This document shows, one piece after another, positions 5,627-13,456 of a stretch of DNA of 16,240 nt. Source of the stretch: Pseudomonadota bacterium. GTDB taxonomy: Bacteria; Pseudomonadota; Alphaproteobacteria; JAAXGF01. Where the stretch lies: assembly GCA_022563655.1 (NCBI GenBank), contig JADFMW010000031.1:1-16240 (forward strand). The letters are read 5' to 3'. The notes under the pieces were generated by a model, which searched no databases, was not told the origin of the DNA, and saw only the letters and a list, made by a program, of their open reading frames with translations. The translations under genes were made by a program, and so were the position numbers. Each line of letters opens with the position of its first letter. The stretch's first letter is position 1.

Positions 5627-6796
5627 TCACATACCCTTCAGCTTACGCTTGCCCGTGGCGTATTCGCTTTCCCCCCAAACCGTCCATTTGCCGTCCTGGA
5701 CCACATACTTGGTGATCAATGCGATGGTGTTCTGGCCGTGATCGTCGAAGGCGATCTTGCCGATGATCGAGTCCACGCCGTCGACCTTGTTGAGGGCCTC
5801 GCGGACCTTCTTGCGGTCGGGTCCCACCGCCTCGATGGTGTCGAGGATCAGATTCATGGCGGCGAAGGCGAAGGCGCCGTAGGCCTCGGGCGGCTCGCCG
5901 TAGCCCTGCTTGTTGTATTGGTCGATGAAGACCTTGCCGCCGGGCAGTTTTTCCGTCGGCGCGCCTTCTTTGAACGCCACCACGCCTTCGGCCAGCTCGC
6001 CGGAACCCTTGATGAAGGTGTCCGAAACGATACCCGAGGTGCCTTCGAACTGGGCCTTGAGACCGAGCTTTTCCATCTGGGCGCGGATGCGCACGCCGAT
6101 CGGCGTCAGGCCGCCGAAATACAGCACGTCCGGGCCGAGGGACTTGATCTTGGTGAGCTCGGCCGAGAAGTCCTGCTGGTCGGAGGTGACGCCGAAACGG
6201 CCCAGGATCTTGCCGCCGTTTTCGGTCACGTACTTGGTGAAAAACTCGTCGTGACCTTTGCCGTAGTCGGTGGTGTCGTGGATGATGGCCCAGGTCTTGT
6301 AACCCAGCCCGGTCATGAACTTGGCCGCGGTCTCGTTCTGGTTGATCATGGTGCCGTTGACGCGATGCACTTCCTTGTAAGTGTTGCCGTAGGTGATGGC
6401 GGGAAGCACCGCGCCCCAGACGATGATCGGCAGGCCGAACTTGTGATAGATGTCGACCGTGGTGATGGCCACCGCCGAGCAGTAATGGGTGGCGGCGGCG
6501 ATGACGTCTTTGTTGGCGCCGAGTTTGGTCGCCGCCTGGACGCCGATGTTCGGCTTGCACTCGTCGTCCAGGACGATGAGCTCGTATTCGTGTTTGGCGT
6601 TCGGGTCGGCGTTGCGAAGGCGCACCGCCAGGTCGGACGCGTTGCGCCCGCCCAGGCCGTTGGCGGACGTGCCGCCGGTCAGAGGCCCGATGAAGCCGAC
6701 TTTGACCTTCTCCTTGGCGCCGGACGTGGTCGAACCCAAGCCCAGCATCAGCACCGCCGCGACGGCGGCGAGAAGCTTGAAACGTATGGACGTCAT
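5627..6796 (-). CDS. livK: Periplasmic substrate-binding protein of the Liv-type ABC transporter
   Basis: The protein has 389 residues. It is a type I periplasmic binding protein (Peripla_BP_6) that captures the substrate and delivers it to LivHM. A signal peptide is visible: basic start MTSIRFK, hydrophobic stretch 8-21, and a likely cleavage near SGA (about 25-27). The mature N-terminus VKVGFIGPLTGG (31-42) is the typical first strand and ligand loop. Next come LDDECKPNIGVQAATKL and a second-domain YFGGLTPIG block. Start ATG 6796 has a good ribosome site, GGAGG, 9 nt upstream. It is the first gene of the operon. The motif set fits branched-chain amino acids, but amide, urea or aromatic substrates are also served by this family. 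Confidence 0.93.
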   Translation of the reverse strand: MTSIRFKLLAAVAAVLMLGLGSTTSGAKEKVKVGFIGPLTGGTSANGLGGRNASDLAVRLRNADPNAKHEYELIVLDDECKPNIGVQAATKLGANKDVIAAATHYCSAVAITTVDIYHKFGLPIIVWGAVLPAITYGNTYKEVHRVNGTMINQNETAAKFMTGLGYKTWAIIHDTTDYGKGHDEFFTKYVTENGGKILGRFGVTSDQQDFSAELTKIKSLGPDVLYFGGLTPIGVRIRAQMEKLGLKAQFEGTSGIVSDTFIKGSGELAEGVVAFKEGAPTEKLPGGKVFIDQYNKQGYGEPPEAYGAFAFAAMNLILDTIEAVGPDRKKVREALNKVDGVDSIIGKIAFDDHGQNTIALITKYVVQDGKWTVWGESEYATGKRKLKGM

Positions 6797-6804
6797 GTCT
6801 CTTG

Positions 6805-6811
6805 CCCTCCC
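6805..6811 (-). promoter_or_regulatory. Ribosome binding site of livK
   Basis: On the minus strand GGGAGGG lies 8-9 nt before ATG 6796. It is the strongest Shine-Dalgarno match in the window and fits a highly expressed binding protein. Confidence 0.7.
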
Positions 6812-6895
6812 AGAGCGCTCGCCACGAGACGTCGGCGAGCCGTGATCGCTGCCCCGCCCAAGTTCGGCCGCGCGGGGGCGTTTCGTTGCTCGGGA

Positions 6896-6924
6896 ACCTT
6901 ATGGAGTCGCCCCGCGATTTGCAA
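6896..6924 (-). promoter_or_regulatory. Weak promoter candidate for the liv operon
   Basis: On the minus strand TTGCAA (6924-6919) and TAAGGT (6901-6896) are 17 nt apart, a sigma-70-like layout with poor box matches (4/6 and 3/6). A start near 6889 would give a leader of about 90 nt. The whole 6797-7084 gap (288 nt) should hold the liv promoter, as the preceding operon ends at 7085. It has no other gene that I can support. A short GC hairpin at 7026-7040 has no T-tract on either side. Confidence 0.3.
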
Positions 6925-7084
6925 GCGCGTCCGGCTGTCGCGCCGACGATGCCAGCCGCCGCGGAAAACCCCGGATGTCCGCGCCACAGCCTAAGGTTGA
7001 AAGCCCCCAATGCGCACGGCCGGCCGCCGCGGGACGCGGCCTCGAACCCGGGCGGCTGGAGTTTTTCGAGGGGACAGGAGCGCC

Positions 7085-7591
7085 CTATAGCTTGGCGGGC
7101 AGGGCGATCGGCTGCGGATAAAGCGTCGGCGCCGGCGGCGGCATCGCGCGCAGCGCTTGGCTCAGCCGGCCGCCGCGGCCGAGGAGCCCATCGGCCAGCT
7201 CGACCATCCGGCGGTTCGGCCGCACGTGCCGGCCGTGCCGCCGCAGCAGCTGCGCCGCGTCCTCCTCGCGGCCCACGTTGTGCTGGCACATGATGATGAA
7301 CGCCGCCGCCGGCGAGCGGCTGATGCCGGCGTGGCAGTGGATCAGCGTGGGCGTGTCGCCGTCGCACGCCGCGCCGAACGCGAGCAGCCGTTCGATGTCC
7401 TCGGCTCGCGGCGCGACGTACCCCGGCAGCGGCAGGGCGATGTCATGGAAACGCAGCGTCAGGTGCCGCGCGGGATCGACCCCCGGCGGAGCAGAGAATT
7501 CGAAATCGGGGTCGACCAGAGAGATGACGTGGGCGGGCCGAACGCGCTCGGTTTCGAGTACAAGAGTCGCGAGCGAGCAGACGTGGATCAT
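7085..7591 (-). CDS. Predicted protein tyrosine phosphatase (CX5R type)
   Basis: The protein has 168 residues. The active-site loop IHCHAGISRSPAA (84-96) carries Cys86 and Arg92 in the CX5R signature of cysteine phosphatases. Cys86 would form the phospho-enzyme and Arg92 bind phosphate. The small size and the GISRSPAA variant recall the bacterial predicted tyrosine phosphatase group (COG5350-like). The preceding RFHDI (about 47-51) may supply the general acid Asp, but this is inference. No signal peptide is seen, so it should act in the cytoplasm. The physiological substrate is unknown. Its ATG overlaps the rppH stop as ATGA (7591-7588), so it is translated with the RNA pyrophosphohydrolase at the end of the operon. 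Confidence 0.82.
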   Translation of the reverse strand: MIHVCSLATLVLETERVRPAHVISLVDPDFEFSAPPGVDPARHLTLRFHDIALPLPGYVAPRAEDIERLLAFGAACDGDTPTLIHCHAGISRSPAAAFIIMCQHNVGREEDAAQLLRRHGRHVRPNRRMVELADGLLGRGGRLSQALRAMPPPAPTLYPQPIALPAKL

Positions 7592-8076
7592 GCCGGCCGC
7601 TCGAGCACCTCGCGAAACTCGGCGAGGACGGCGCGGTAGAGCGCCCGTTTAAAGGGCACGATGAGCCGCGGCAGCTCCTCGGCCTCGACCCATTTCCACG
7701 CCGCGAACTCGGGTGAGCCAGTGTCGAGGTCGATGTCGCTGTCGCGTCCCGTGAAACGCAGCGCGAACCACTTCTGGCGTTGGCCGCGGTAGTCTCCGCC
7801 CCACACCCGGGCGGCGATTTCCGGCGGCACGTCGTAGCTCAGCCAGCCGCGGCTCTCGGCGAGGATTTCGGCCTTGTCGGTGCCGATTTCCTCGGCCAGC
7901 TCGCGCGCCGCCGCCGCCCGCGGCGCCTCGCCCGGGTCGATGCCCCCTTGGGGCATCTGCCAGGCGTCGCCGGGGGTGTCGATGCGCCGCCCGACGAACA
8001 CTTGGTTGCGCCGATCGAGCAGCATGATGCCGACGCCGGCGCGGTAGCGCCGCGGGTTTGCCGGGTCGGCGCTCAC
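7588..8076 (-). CDS. rppH: RNA pyrophosphohydrolase RppH (Nudix family)
   Basis: The protein has 162 residues, the usual RppH length. It removes pyrophosphate from the 5' end of triphosphorylated mRNA and so triggers RNase E decay; the alphaproteobacterial form was first described as dinucleoside polyphosphate hydrolase. The Nudix box is complete: G44-x5-E50-x7-REL-x-EEIG (44-65), with catalytic and metal-binding glutamates 59, 62 and 63. The RppH-specific features are YRAGVGIMLLDRR near the start, AWQMPQGGID (39-48) and QKWFALRF (101-108). The start is GTG 8076. It forms a GTGA overlap with the stop of the deacetylase gene and gives the family N-terminus; a longer frame upstream is just an overlap with that gene. 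Assignment is firm. Confidence 0.93.
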   Translation of the reverse strand: MSADPANPRRYRAGVGIMLLDRRNQVFVGRRIDTPGDAWQMPQGGIDPGEAPRAAAARELAEEIGTDKAEILAESRGWLSYDVPPEIAARVWGGDYRGQRQKWFALRFTGRDSDIDLDTGSPEFAAWKWVEAEELPRLIVPFKRALYRAVLAEFREVLERPA

Positions 8077-8906
8077 GGCGGCAACTGGCGGTCGACGACG
8101 CCGCTGATCGGCACCAGCGCAAGCCCGTTCTCGGCGAGGGTCGGCAGCCATTCGTCGAGCCGCTCGAGGGTCACCGGAAAGGCGTGGCCGACCGCCACCG
8201 CGGCGCCGGCGCGCCGGGCGATGCGCGCGATCGCGGCGAGCTGCTTGTCGATCTCCGTGCGCGACGCGTGGGCGTCGAGCACGCGGTTGCTGATCGCCCG
8301 CGAAAGCCCGATCGCCGGGGCGAGCTGCGCGGCGGCGCTCTGGCTCGTGGCGCCGGCGTCGAGGAACATCACGCCGCGCGTCTTGAGCGCCACGAGCACC
8401 GGCCTCAGGTCGTCGGGCGAGGCGACGAAGCGCGCGCCCATGTTGGGCGTGACGCCGACGTAGCCGGTCGCGCGGTCGAGGTGCCACTGCAGCCGCTCGA
8501 GGTTCTCGGCGCGCGACAGCGAGGTCAACAGGGGATTGGGGCCGGGGTCGACCTCGGGGTAGTTCATCGGCTCCATCGGCAGCTCGAGAATTACTTCGTG
8601 GCCGGCGGCGCGCGCCAAGTCGATCCACTTCTGCAGATCGGGCGCGTGCGACGAGAAGCCGAGTGTCACCCCGCCGGGCAGGCGAATTGCGGAACTCGTC
8701 GCCGCCCGGCTGAGCCCGAGGCCGGTGATGACCACGGCGATGCGCGGCCAGCCTTCGGGCGCCTCGAAGTGGCGCGCGTAGGGCAGCTCGATATCGTCCG
8801 CCGAGGCTTCGCCGCCGGCCGCCAGCGCGACGAGCGCGAGCACAACGCCGGCGGGCGCGCCACCCAGCCGGCGACCGCGCTCCCGGGGCCTCCAAGGCGC
8901 CGTCAT
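8073..8906 (-). CDS. Divergent polysaccharide deacetylase family protein
   Basis: The protein has 277 residues. It belongs to the divergent polysaccharide deacetylase group (Polysacc_deac_2, former DUF610), seen in RIAVVITGLGLS (55-66), ILELPMEP (106-113), PGPNPLLTSLS (121-131), a GARFVA block and VGHAFPVT. A basic N-terminus (MTAPWRPRERGRR) and hydrophobic stretch (17-31) give a signal peptide or anchor, so it should act in the periplasm or envelope. Whether members deacetylate peptidoglycan is not established, and the canonical deacetylase Asp-His-His triad is not obvious. In alphaproteobacteria this gene regularly sits between ctpA and rppH, as here. It starts 35 nt after ctpA and overlaps rppH by 4 nt. 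Confidence 0.85.
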   Translation of the reverse strand: MTAPWRPRERGRRLGGAPAGVVLALVALAAGGEASADDIELPYARHFEAPEGWPRIAVVITGLGLSRAATSSAIRLPGGVTLGFSSHAPDLQKWIDLARAAGHEVILELPMEPMNYPEVDPGPNPLLTSLSRAENLERLQWHLDRATGYVGVTPNMGARFVASPDDLRPVLVALKTRGVMFLDAGATSQSAAAQLAPAIGLSRAISNRVLDAHASRTEIDKQLAAIARIARRAGAAVAVGHAFPVTLERLDEWLPTLAENGLALVPISGVVDRQLPP

Positions 8907-8941
8907 GACCGGATCCGCCCGGGCACCGCCCCGGGCCGGGG

Positions 8942-10210
8942 CTAGTTCACGGCTCCGCCGCTGAATAGCGCCAGCCCGCGCAGCAGGTCGAGAGCGCGGG
9001 CCAGCTGATAGTCCTGCTGTGCCGTGTCCGACCTGTCGTTCGACTTCGCCGGGTCGTCCGGCTCGGAACCGCCACCGTCGAGCGGGTTGCGCAGGGTCGC
9101 TTCGCTGCGCCGCTTCTCATCATCGACCGTCTCGATGCGCGCCTGCTTAACGATGATGTCGGGCTCGATGCCCTTGGCCTGAATCGAGTATCCCGATGGC
9201 GTGAAGTAGCGCGCCGTCGTCAACCGGATGGCGCCGCGCCCCGAGATCGGGATGATCGTCTGCACCGAGCCCTTGCCGAACGACTTGGTGCCGAGGACGA
9301 TCGCGCGGCGGTGGTCCTGGAGGGCGCCGGCGACGATCTCGGACGCCGAAGCCGAGCCGCCGTTGATGAGCAGGACGAGCGGCAGCCCCTCGGCCAAGTC
9401 GCCCGGCTTGGCGTTGAAGCGCTGGGTGCTGTCGTGACGCCGCCCGCGGGTGGAGACGATCTCGCCCTTGTCGAGGAAGAGGTCGGAGACCCCGACCGCT
9501 TGGTCGAGCAGCCCCCCCGGGTTGTTGCGCAGGTCCAGGATCAGTCCGATCATGCTGTCGCCGATTTGGTTCCTGATATCCTCGACCGCCTTCTTGACCC
9601 CGTTCACGGTCTGCTCGTTGAACGTGGTGATGCGGATGTAGCCGGCGTCGCCCTCGGCGCGCGAGCGCACCGACCGAATCTTGATGATGGCGCGGGTGAT
9701 CGTCACCTCGAGCGGTTTATCGACGCCCTCGCGCCGCACGGTAAGGACGATGTCGGTGCCCACCGGCCCGCGCATGCTCTCGACCGCCTCCGAAAGCGTA
9801 AGGCCCAGCACCTGCTTGCCGTCGAGATGGGTGATCAGGTCGCCGGCCTTGATCCCGGCGCGGTACGCCGGCGTGTCGTCGATCGGCGAGACCACCTTGA
9901 CGAGGCGGTTCTCCATGGTGACCTCGATGCCGAGGCCGCCGAACTCGCCCTTGGTCTGGACCTGCATTTCCTCGTACTTCTCGGGGTTGAGATAGCTCGA
10001 GTGCGGGTCGAGCGACATCAACATGCCGTCGATCGCCGACTCGATGAGCTCCTTGTCTTGCACCTCGTCGACGAAGTCGGCGCGGACGCGCTCGAACACG
10101 TCGCCGAACAAATTGAGCTGACGATAGGTGTCCGAGCTGGCTGCCCCCGCGCTCGATGGCAAGAGCAGCAGCACCACCACCGGCAACGCGCTCACCAGAG
10201 ATCTCCGCAT
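8942..10210 (-). CDS. ctpA: Carboxy-terminal processing protease CtpA (S41 family)
   Basis: The protein has 422 residues. It is a periplasmic serine protease that trims C-termini of envelope proteins, often peptidoglycan hydrolases. A signal peptide covers MRRSLVSALPVVVLLLLPSS to about 24. The PDZ domain is GGLGIEVTMENRLVKVVSPI and on (91-160). The catalytic domain has RNNPGGLLDQAV (228-239), the nucleophile in GGSASASE (Ser288) and the general base in SFGKGSVQ (Lys313). They are 25 residues apart, as in E. coli Prc/Tsp. The acidic C-terminal tail (360-400) is low complexity. Start ATG 10210 shares its A with the envC stop (TAATG), which fits the family N-terminus; a longer upstream frame is rejected. 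Placement after the LytM gene envC is common and suggests a shared role in cell-wall remodelling. Confidence 0.93.
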   Translation of the reverse strand: MRRSLVSALPVVVLLLLPSSAGAASSDTYRQLNLFGDVFERVRADFVDEVQDKELIESAIDGMLMSLDPHSSYLNPEKYEEMQVQTKGEFGGLGIEVTMENRLVKVVSPIDDTPAYRAGIKAGDLITHLDGKQVLGLTLSEAVESMRGPVGTDIVLTVRREGVDKPLEVTITRAIIKIRSVRSRAEGDAGYIRITTFNEQTVNGVKKAVEDIRNQIGDSMIGLILDLRNNPGGLLDQAVGVSDLFLDKGEIVSTRGRRHDSTQRFNAKPGDLAEGLPLVLLINGGSASASEIVAGALQDHRRAIVLGTKSFGKGSVQTIIPISGRGAIRLTTARYFTPSGYSIQAKGIEPDIIVKQARIETVDDEKRRSEATLRNPLDGGGSEPDDPAKSNDRSDTAQQDYQLARALDLLRGLALFSGGAVN

Positions 10211-11391
10211 TATCCGCTTGCCTTTCTCCCGCCTGCCGCCAACCAAGGGAGCGGGTTGATCGCCGCGCCATTCCGGCGAAGCTCGAGATACAAGGTCGGG
10301 ATGCCGTTGGAGCCCGGCCCCATCACGCCCACCGGCTCGCCAGCCAGCAGCCATTGGCCGAGAACACCGTCGATGCGCGCGACCCCCGCAAGGATCGTAT
10401 GATATCCCTCGCCGTGCTCGATGATCAAGAGTTGCCCGTAGCCGCGGAACGGCCCGGCGAACACGACCCGCCCGTCGAAGGGCGTCACGACCCAGGCGCC
10501 GGCTCGGGTTTCGATGGCGATGCCGTTGCGTCGCCCGCCGCTTTCGTTGGTCTGGCCAAACAGTCCGACGAGGCGGCCGCGCACCGGCAGCCCCAGGGTG
10601 CCCCGCGTGGCGGCGAACGACCGGGCCGGCGCGGGCGCCGCGAAAACCGGCGGCGTTTCGACCGGTGGCGCCGCCGCCGCGCCGGTGGCGAGCTTCTCCA
10701 TCAGCTCGCGCAGGTTGCCGGCCTCGGCGGCCAGGCGCGCCACGCGCTGTTCCGCCGCGCGGCGCTGCTTGAGCGTCGTGCGCTGCAACGCCGACTTACG
10801 TTCGAGCAGTCGCTCCAAGCGCCGGCGCTCGACCGCGAGCTCGGTGCTCGCGGCGGCCATCTCGGTCCGCTCGGAGGCGATCGTGCGGCGCAAGTCGGCA
10901 AGGCCGTCCAGCTGCTCGCGCAGGCCGCGCGCCTTGCTGTCGAGCGCCGCCACCGCCGCGCCGAGCAGCAGGTTCGTCCGGATCGTGTCGGTGAGCGTCG
11001 CCGGGGCCGCGATGAGCGCGCCGGGCGGCAGGCGGCCGAGCCGCTCGAGGGCGCCGAGAGTCGTCGTCAATGCCGCCCACTTGCGCTCAAGCGCGGCCGC
11101 TTTCTCCGCCTCGGCGCGCGTCAGATCGGCGAGCCGCCCCTCGATCGTGTCGAGACGTTCCTCGTGGTCTTGCGCGGCGCTCGCGGCGCTCACCAGCTCG
11201 GCCCGCAGGACGGCGACCTCGCGCCCGAGCGCCGCCGCCTTGCTGTCGAGCTGGCGCTCGCGGCTCTGGCCTTCCTCGATGGCGCGCTCGACGGATTCGA
11301 GCCGGCGGTCGACATCGTCGGTTTCGGCCGCAGCGGCCGGCAAGCAGCCGAGGCCGGCCGCCAGCGCGACGATGATCGCCGCCGCCCTCAT
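10210..11391 (-). CDS. envC: Murein hydrolase activator EnvC, LytM-domain protein (M23, degenerate)
   Basis: The protein has 393 residues. A signal peptide (MRAAAIIVALAAGLGCLPAAAAE, cleavage about 22) is followed by a long Ala/Arg/Glu-rich coiled coil (25-235), a Pro/Ala linker (237-260) and a C-terminal LytM/M23 domain (268-380). The zinc ligands of active M23 enzymes are missing. The first motif reads RRNGIAIE (287-294) in place of HxGxD, and the final HxH region reads YLELRRNG (368-375). This fits EnvC-type factors, which do not cut peptidoglycan but activate amidases at the division septum. The gene overlaps gpmI by ATGA and ctpA by one base, so these are one transcript. Confidence 0.9.
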   Translation of the reverse strand: MRAAAIIVALAAGLGCLPAAAAETDDVDRRLESVERAIEEGQSRERQLDSKAAALGREVAVLRAELVSAASAAQDHEERLDTIEGRLADLTRAEAEKAAALERKWAALTTTLGALERLGRLPPGALIAAPATLTDTIRTNLLLGAAVAALDSKARGLREQLDGLADLRRTIASERTEMAAASTELAVERRRLERLLERKSALQRTTLKQRRAAEQRVARLAAEAGNLRELMEKLATGAAAAPPVETPPVFAAPAPARSFAATRGTLGLPVRGRLVGLFGQTNESGGRRNGIAIETRAGAWVVTPFDGRVVFAGPFRGYGQLLIIEHGEGYHTILAGVARIDGVLGQWLLAGEPVGVMGPGSNGIPTLYLELRRNGAAINPLPWLAAGGRKASG

Positions 11392-12959
11392 CCGGCCTGA
11401 ACGCGGCGCCCGCCCGCCGCGGCCGGCGCGAGCAGCGAGGCGCCCTCCATCTCGGCGGGCCGGGAGAGGCCGAGGAGCTCGAGCAGGGTCGGCGCCACGT
11501 CGGCGAGGCGGCCGTCGCGCGCCACGGCCTCTCCCGGCGACAGGCCGAAGACGACGAACGGCACCGGGTTCGAGGTGTGGGCGGTGTGCGGCTGGCCCGT
11601 GCGGGGGTCGCGCATCATCTCGGCGTTTCCGTGGTCGGCGGTGATGACCAGCGCGCCGCCCGCCCTGCCGACCGCCTCGCCGAGCCGGCCGAGACAGGCG
11701 TCGACCGCCTCGACCGCGCGCACCGTCGCCGCAAGGTTGCCCGTGTGGCCGACCATGTCGGCGCTGGCGTAGTTGACGACGATCAGGTCGAAGCGGCCGC
11801 CGTCGATGGCCTCGACCAGTTTGTCGGTCACCTCGAAGGCCGACATCTCGGGCTTCAGGTCGTAGGTGGCGACCTTGGGAGACGGCACCAGGATGCGTTC
11901 CTCGCCCGGGAACAGCGACTCCTCGCCGCCGTTGAGGAAGAATGTCACGTGGGCGTACTTCTCGGTCTCGGCGATGCGCAGCTGCGTCATGCCCGCGGCG
12001 GCGGCGACCTCGCCGAGGGTCCCGGCCAGCCGCACCGGCGCGAACAGCGGCGAGAGGAAGGCGCCGAGCTCATCGGAGTACTCGGTCATGCCGCACGCGG
12101 CGGCGAAGCGCACCACGGCGCGGCGCTCGAACGCGTCGAACGCGGGGTCGAGAAGCGCGGTGAGCAGCTGACGCACGCGGTCGGCGCGGAAGTTGCCCAT
12201 CAGGACCCCGTCGCCGTCCTTCATGCCGGCGTAATCGCCGATCGCGGTGGGCAGCACGAACTCGTCGGTCTCGCCGCGCGCATAGGCCGCGGCGACCGCG
12301 GAGTCGGCGTCGGGCGCCGTTTCGCCAACGCCCGAAACCAGCGTCTCGTAGGCCTTGGCGATGCGCTCCCAGCGCCGGTCGCGGTCCATCGCGTAATAGC
12401 GCCCGCCGACCGTGGCGATGGAGAGGCCCCCGGCGCCGGCGACGGCCGCCTCGAAGTCCGCCAGGTAGGCGCGGCCGCTCGCCGGCGGGGTGTCGCGGCC
12501 GTCGAGAAAGGCGTGCACCGCGACCTTGACGCCGCGCCCGGCCAAGGCGCGGCCGAGCGCCGCGATATGGTCCTGGTGGGCGTGCACGCCGCCGGGCGAA
12601 ATCAGCCCCATCAGGTGGCACGCGCCGCCGCTGTCCTTGAGCCGCGCGATCAGCTCATCGAGCACGGGGTTGGCGGCGAGAGAGCCGTCGGCGACCGTCC
12701 GGCCGATGCGCGACAGGTCCTGGGGCACGATGCGCCCGGCGCCGAGGTTCATGTGGCCGACCTCGGAGTTGCCCATCTGCCCGGGCGGCAGCCCAACGCC
12801 GCTGTCCGACGCCGCGAGCAGGCTGTGCGGGCACGTCGCGATCAGCCGGTCCCAAACCGGCGTGCGCGCCTGTGCGATGGCGTTGTCCTCGCGTTCGGCG
12901 CGATAACCCCAGCCGTCGAGCACGCACAACACGACGGGGCGAAAACGGCGGTGCGGCAT
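11388..12959 (-). CDS. gpmI: 2,3-bisphosphoglycerate-independent phosphoglycerate mutase
   Basis: The protein has 523 residues, slightly longer than the usual 510-515. It interconverts 3- and 2-phosphoglycerate in glycolysis, using two Mn2+ ions and a phosphoserine. The start VVLCVLDGWGYR (9-20) and the catalytic serine in QMGNSEVGHMNLGAGR (Ser65) are plain. HAFLDGRDTPP, GNFRADRVRQLL, and ITADHGNAEMM with HTSNPVPFV supply the metal and substrate residues of the alkaline-phosphatase-like domain. It acts in the cytoplasm. ATG 12959 is the family start; the ribosome site is weak. The gene ends in an ATGA overlap with envC. The 99-nt gap upstream is where rlmH would be expected in this gene order. 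Confidence 0.96.
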   Translation of the reverse strand: MPHRRFRPVVLCVLDGWGYRAEREDNAIAQARTPVWDRLIATCPHSLLAASDSGVGLPPGQMGNSEVGHMNLGAGRIVPQDLSRIGRTVADGSLAANPVLDELIARLKDSGGACHLMGLISPGGVHAHQDHIAALGRALAGRGVKVAVHAFLDGRDTPPASGRAYLADFEAAVAGAGGLSIATVGGRYYAMDRDRRWERIAKAYETLVSGVGETAPDADSAVAAAYARGETDEFVLPTAIGDYAGMKDGDGVLMGNFRADRVRQLLTALLDPAFDAFERRAVVRFAAACGMTEYSDELGAFLSPLFAPVRLAGTLGEVAAAAGMTQLRIAETEKYAHVTFFLNGGEESLFPGEERILVPSPKVATYDLKPEMSAFEVTDKLVEAIDGGRFDLIVVNYASADMVGHTGNLAATVRAVEAVDACLGRLGEAVGRAGGALVITADHGNAEMMRDPRTGQPHTAHTSNPVPFVVFGLSPGEAVARDGRLADVAPTLLELLGLSRPAEMEGASLLAPAAAGGRRVQAG

Positions 12960-13058
12960 CTGCGGCGCCTATATACCAACAAGCGCTAACGAATGGTAGC
13001 GACGAAGGGGTGGGCGGCCTGACGCGATCATGGGCGCGATCATGGGCGGAGAGCCGGC
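12960..13058 (-). other. Gap between rsfS and gpmI, rlmH absent
   Basis: This 99-nt stretch holds no open gene. On the minus strand the frame through it encodes only about 29 codons before TAG, with no convincing RlmH signature. TATATA at 12970-12975 could be a -10 box for gpmI, but no good -35 lies 16-18 nt upstream. Two tandem 12-bp copies are listed separately. Confidence 0.45.
13024..13047 (+). repeat. Two tandem 12-bp copies (GCGATCATGGGC)
   Basis: The 12-bp unit GCGATCATGGGC occurs at 13024-13035 and again at 13036-13047, in the rsfS-gpmI gap where rlmH would be expected. It looks like a simple slippage duplication. No function is proposed. Confidence 0.8.
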
Positions 13059-13397
13059 TCAGGCGTGCAACACGGCGCCCTGAGCCGTCTTCTTGGGCGG
13101 CGGCGCGGCCCACATCTTCTCGAGGTTGTAGAACGAACGGATCTCCGGGCGGAACAACTGGACGATGACATCGCCCGCGTCGAGCAGCACCCAGTCGCAC
13201 TGCACCCGGCCCTCGACCCCCGGGGTCCCGAACCCCGCCTCCTTGATCTTGCGGATCAGGTTCTCGGCGAGCGCGCCGACGTGCCGTTGGGGCTGGCCGG
13301 TGGCGATCACCATGTAGTCGGCGATGGTGGTCTTGCCGGCGAGATCGATGATGATGACGTTCTCGGCCTGGCCCTGTTCGAGCGCGGCGGTGATCAC
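13059..13397 (-). CDS. rsfS: Ribosomal silencing factor RsfS
   Basis: The protein has 112 residues, a normal RsfS (Iojap/YbeB) length. It binds ribosomal protein uL14 and blocks 30S-50S joining, lowering translation in starvation. The core is clear: AENVIIIDLAGKTTIADYMVIATG (11-34), then RHVGALAENLIRKIKEAG, DWVLLDAGDVIVQLFRPEIRSFYNLEKMW (68-96). This is the universal VHvF/VHlF-like region, here VIVQLF, with YxLE. Start GTG 13397 is the only ATG/GTG/TTG start between the in-frame stop upstream and the core; no good ribosome site is seen. It is placed 59 nt after nadD, the usual partner upstream. The tail PPPKKTAQGAVLHA is unconserved. Confidence 0.92.
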   Translation of the reverse strand: MITAALEQGQAENVIIIDLAGKTTIADYMVIATGQPQRHVGALAENLIRKIKEAGFGTPGVEGRVQCDWVLLDAGDVIVQLFRPEIRSFYNLEKMWAAPPPKKTAQGAVLHA

Positions 13398-13456
13398 GGC
13401 CAGCAGGGCCGATGGCGAAGACCGAGTGTCGTGCGAACGGGGTATAGGCTACGTCC

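Noticed and set aside
7026..7040. GC hairpin after the phosphatase gene as an intrinsic terminator
   Set aside because: A 6-bp stem with a 3-nt loop and no U-tract in the direction of transcription; too weak to call.
11577..12989. 470-codon plus-strand frame opposite gpmI, and similar long plus frames opposite envC, ctpA, livK and nadD
   Set aside because: The opposite frames encode complete, motif-confirmed housekeeping proteins; the plus frames are low-complexity GC shadows.
12960..13058. Minus-strand RRYHS in the rsfS-gpmI gap considered as an RlmH C-terminal remnant (PYHR-like)
   Set aside because: The match is only two or three residues, with no upstream SPOUT-knot sequence; chance is a better explanation.
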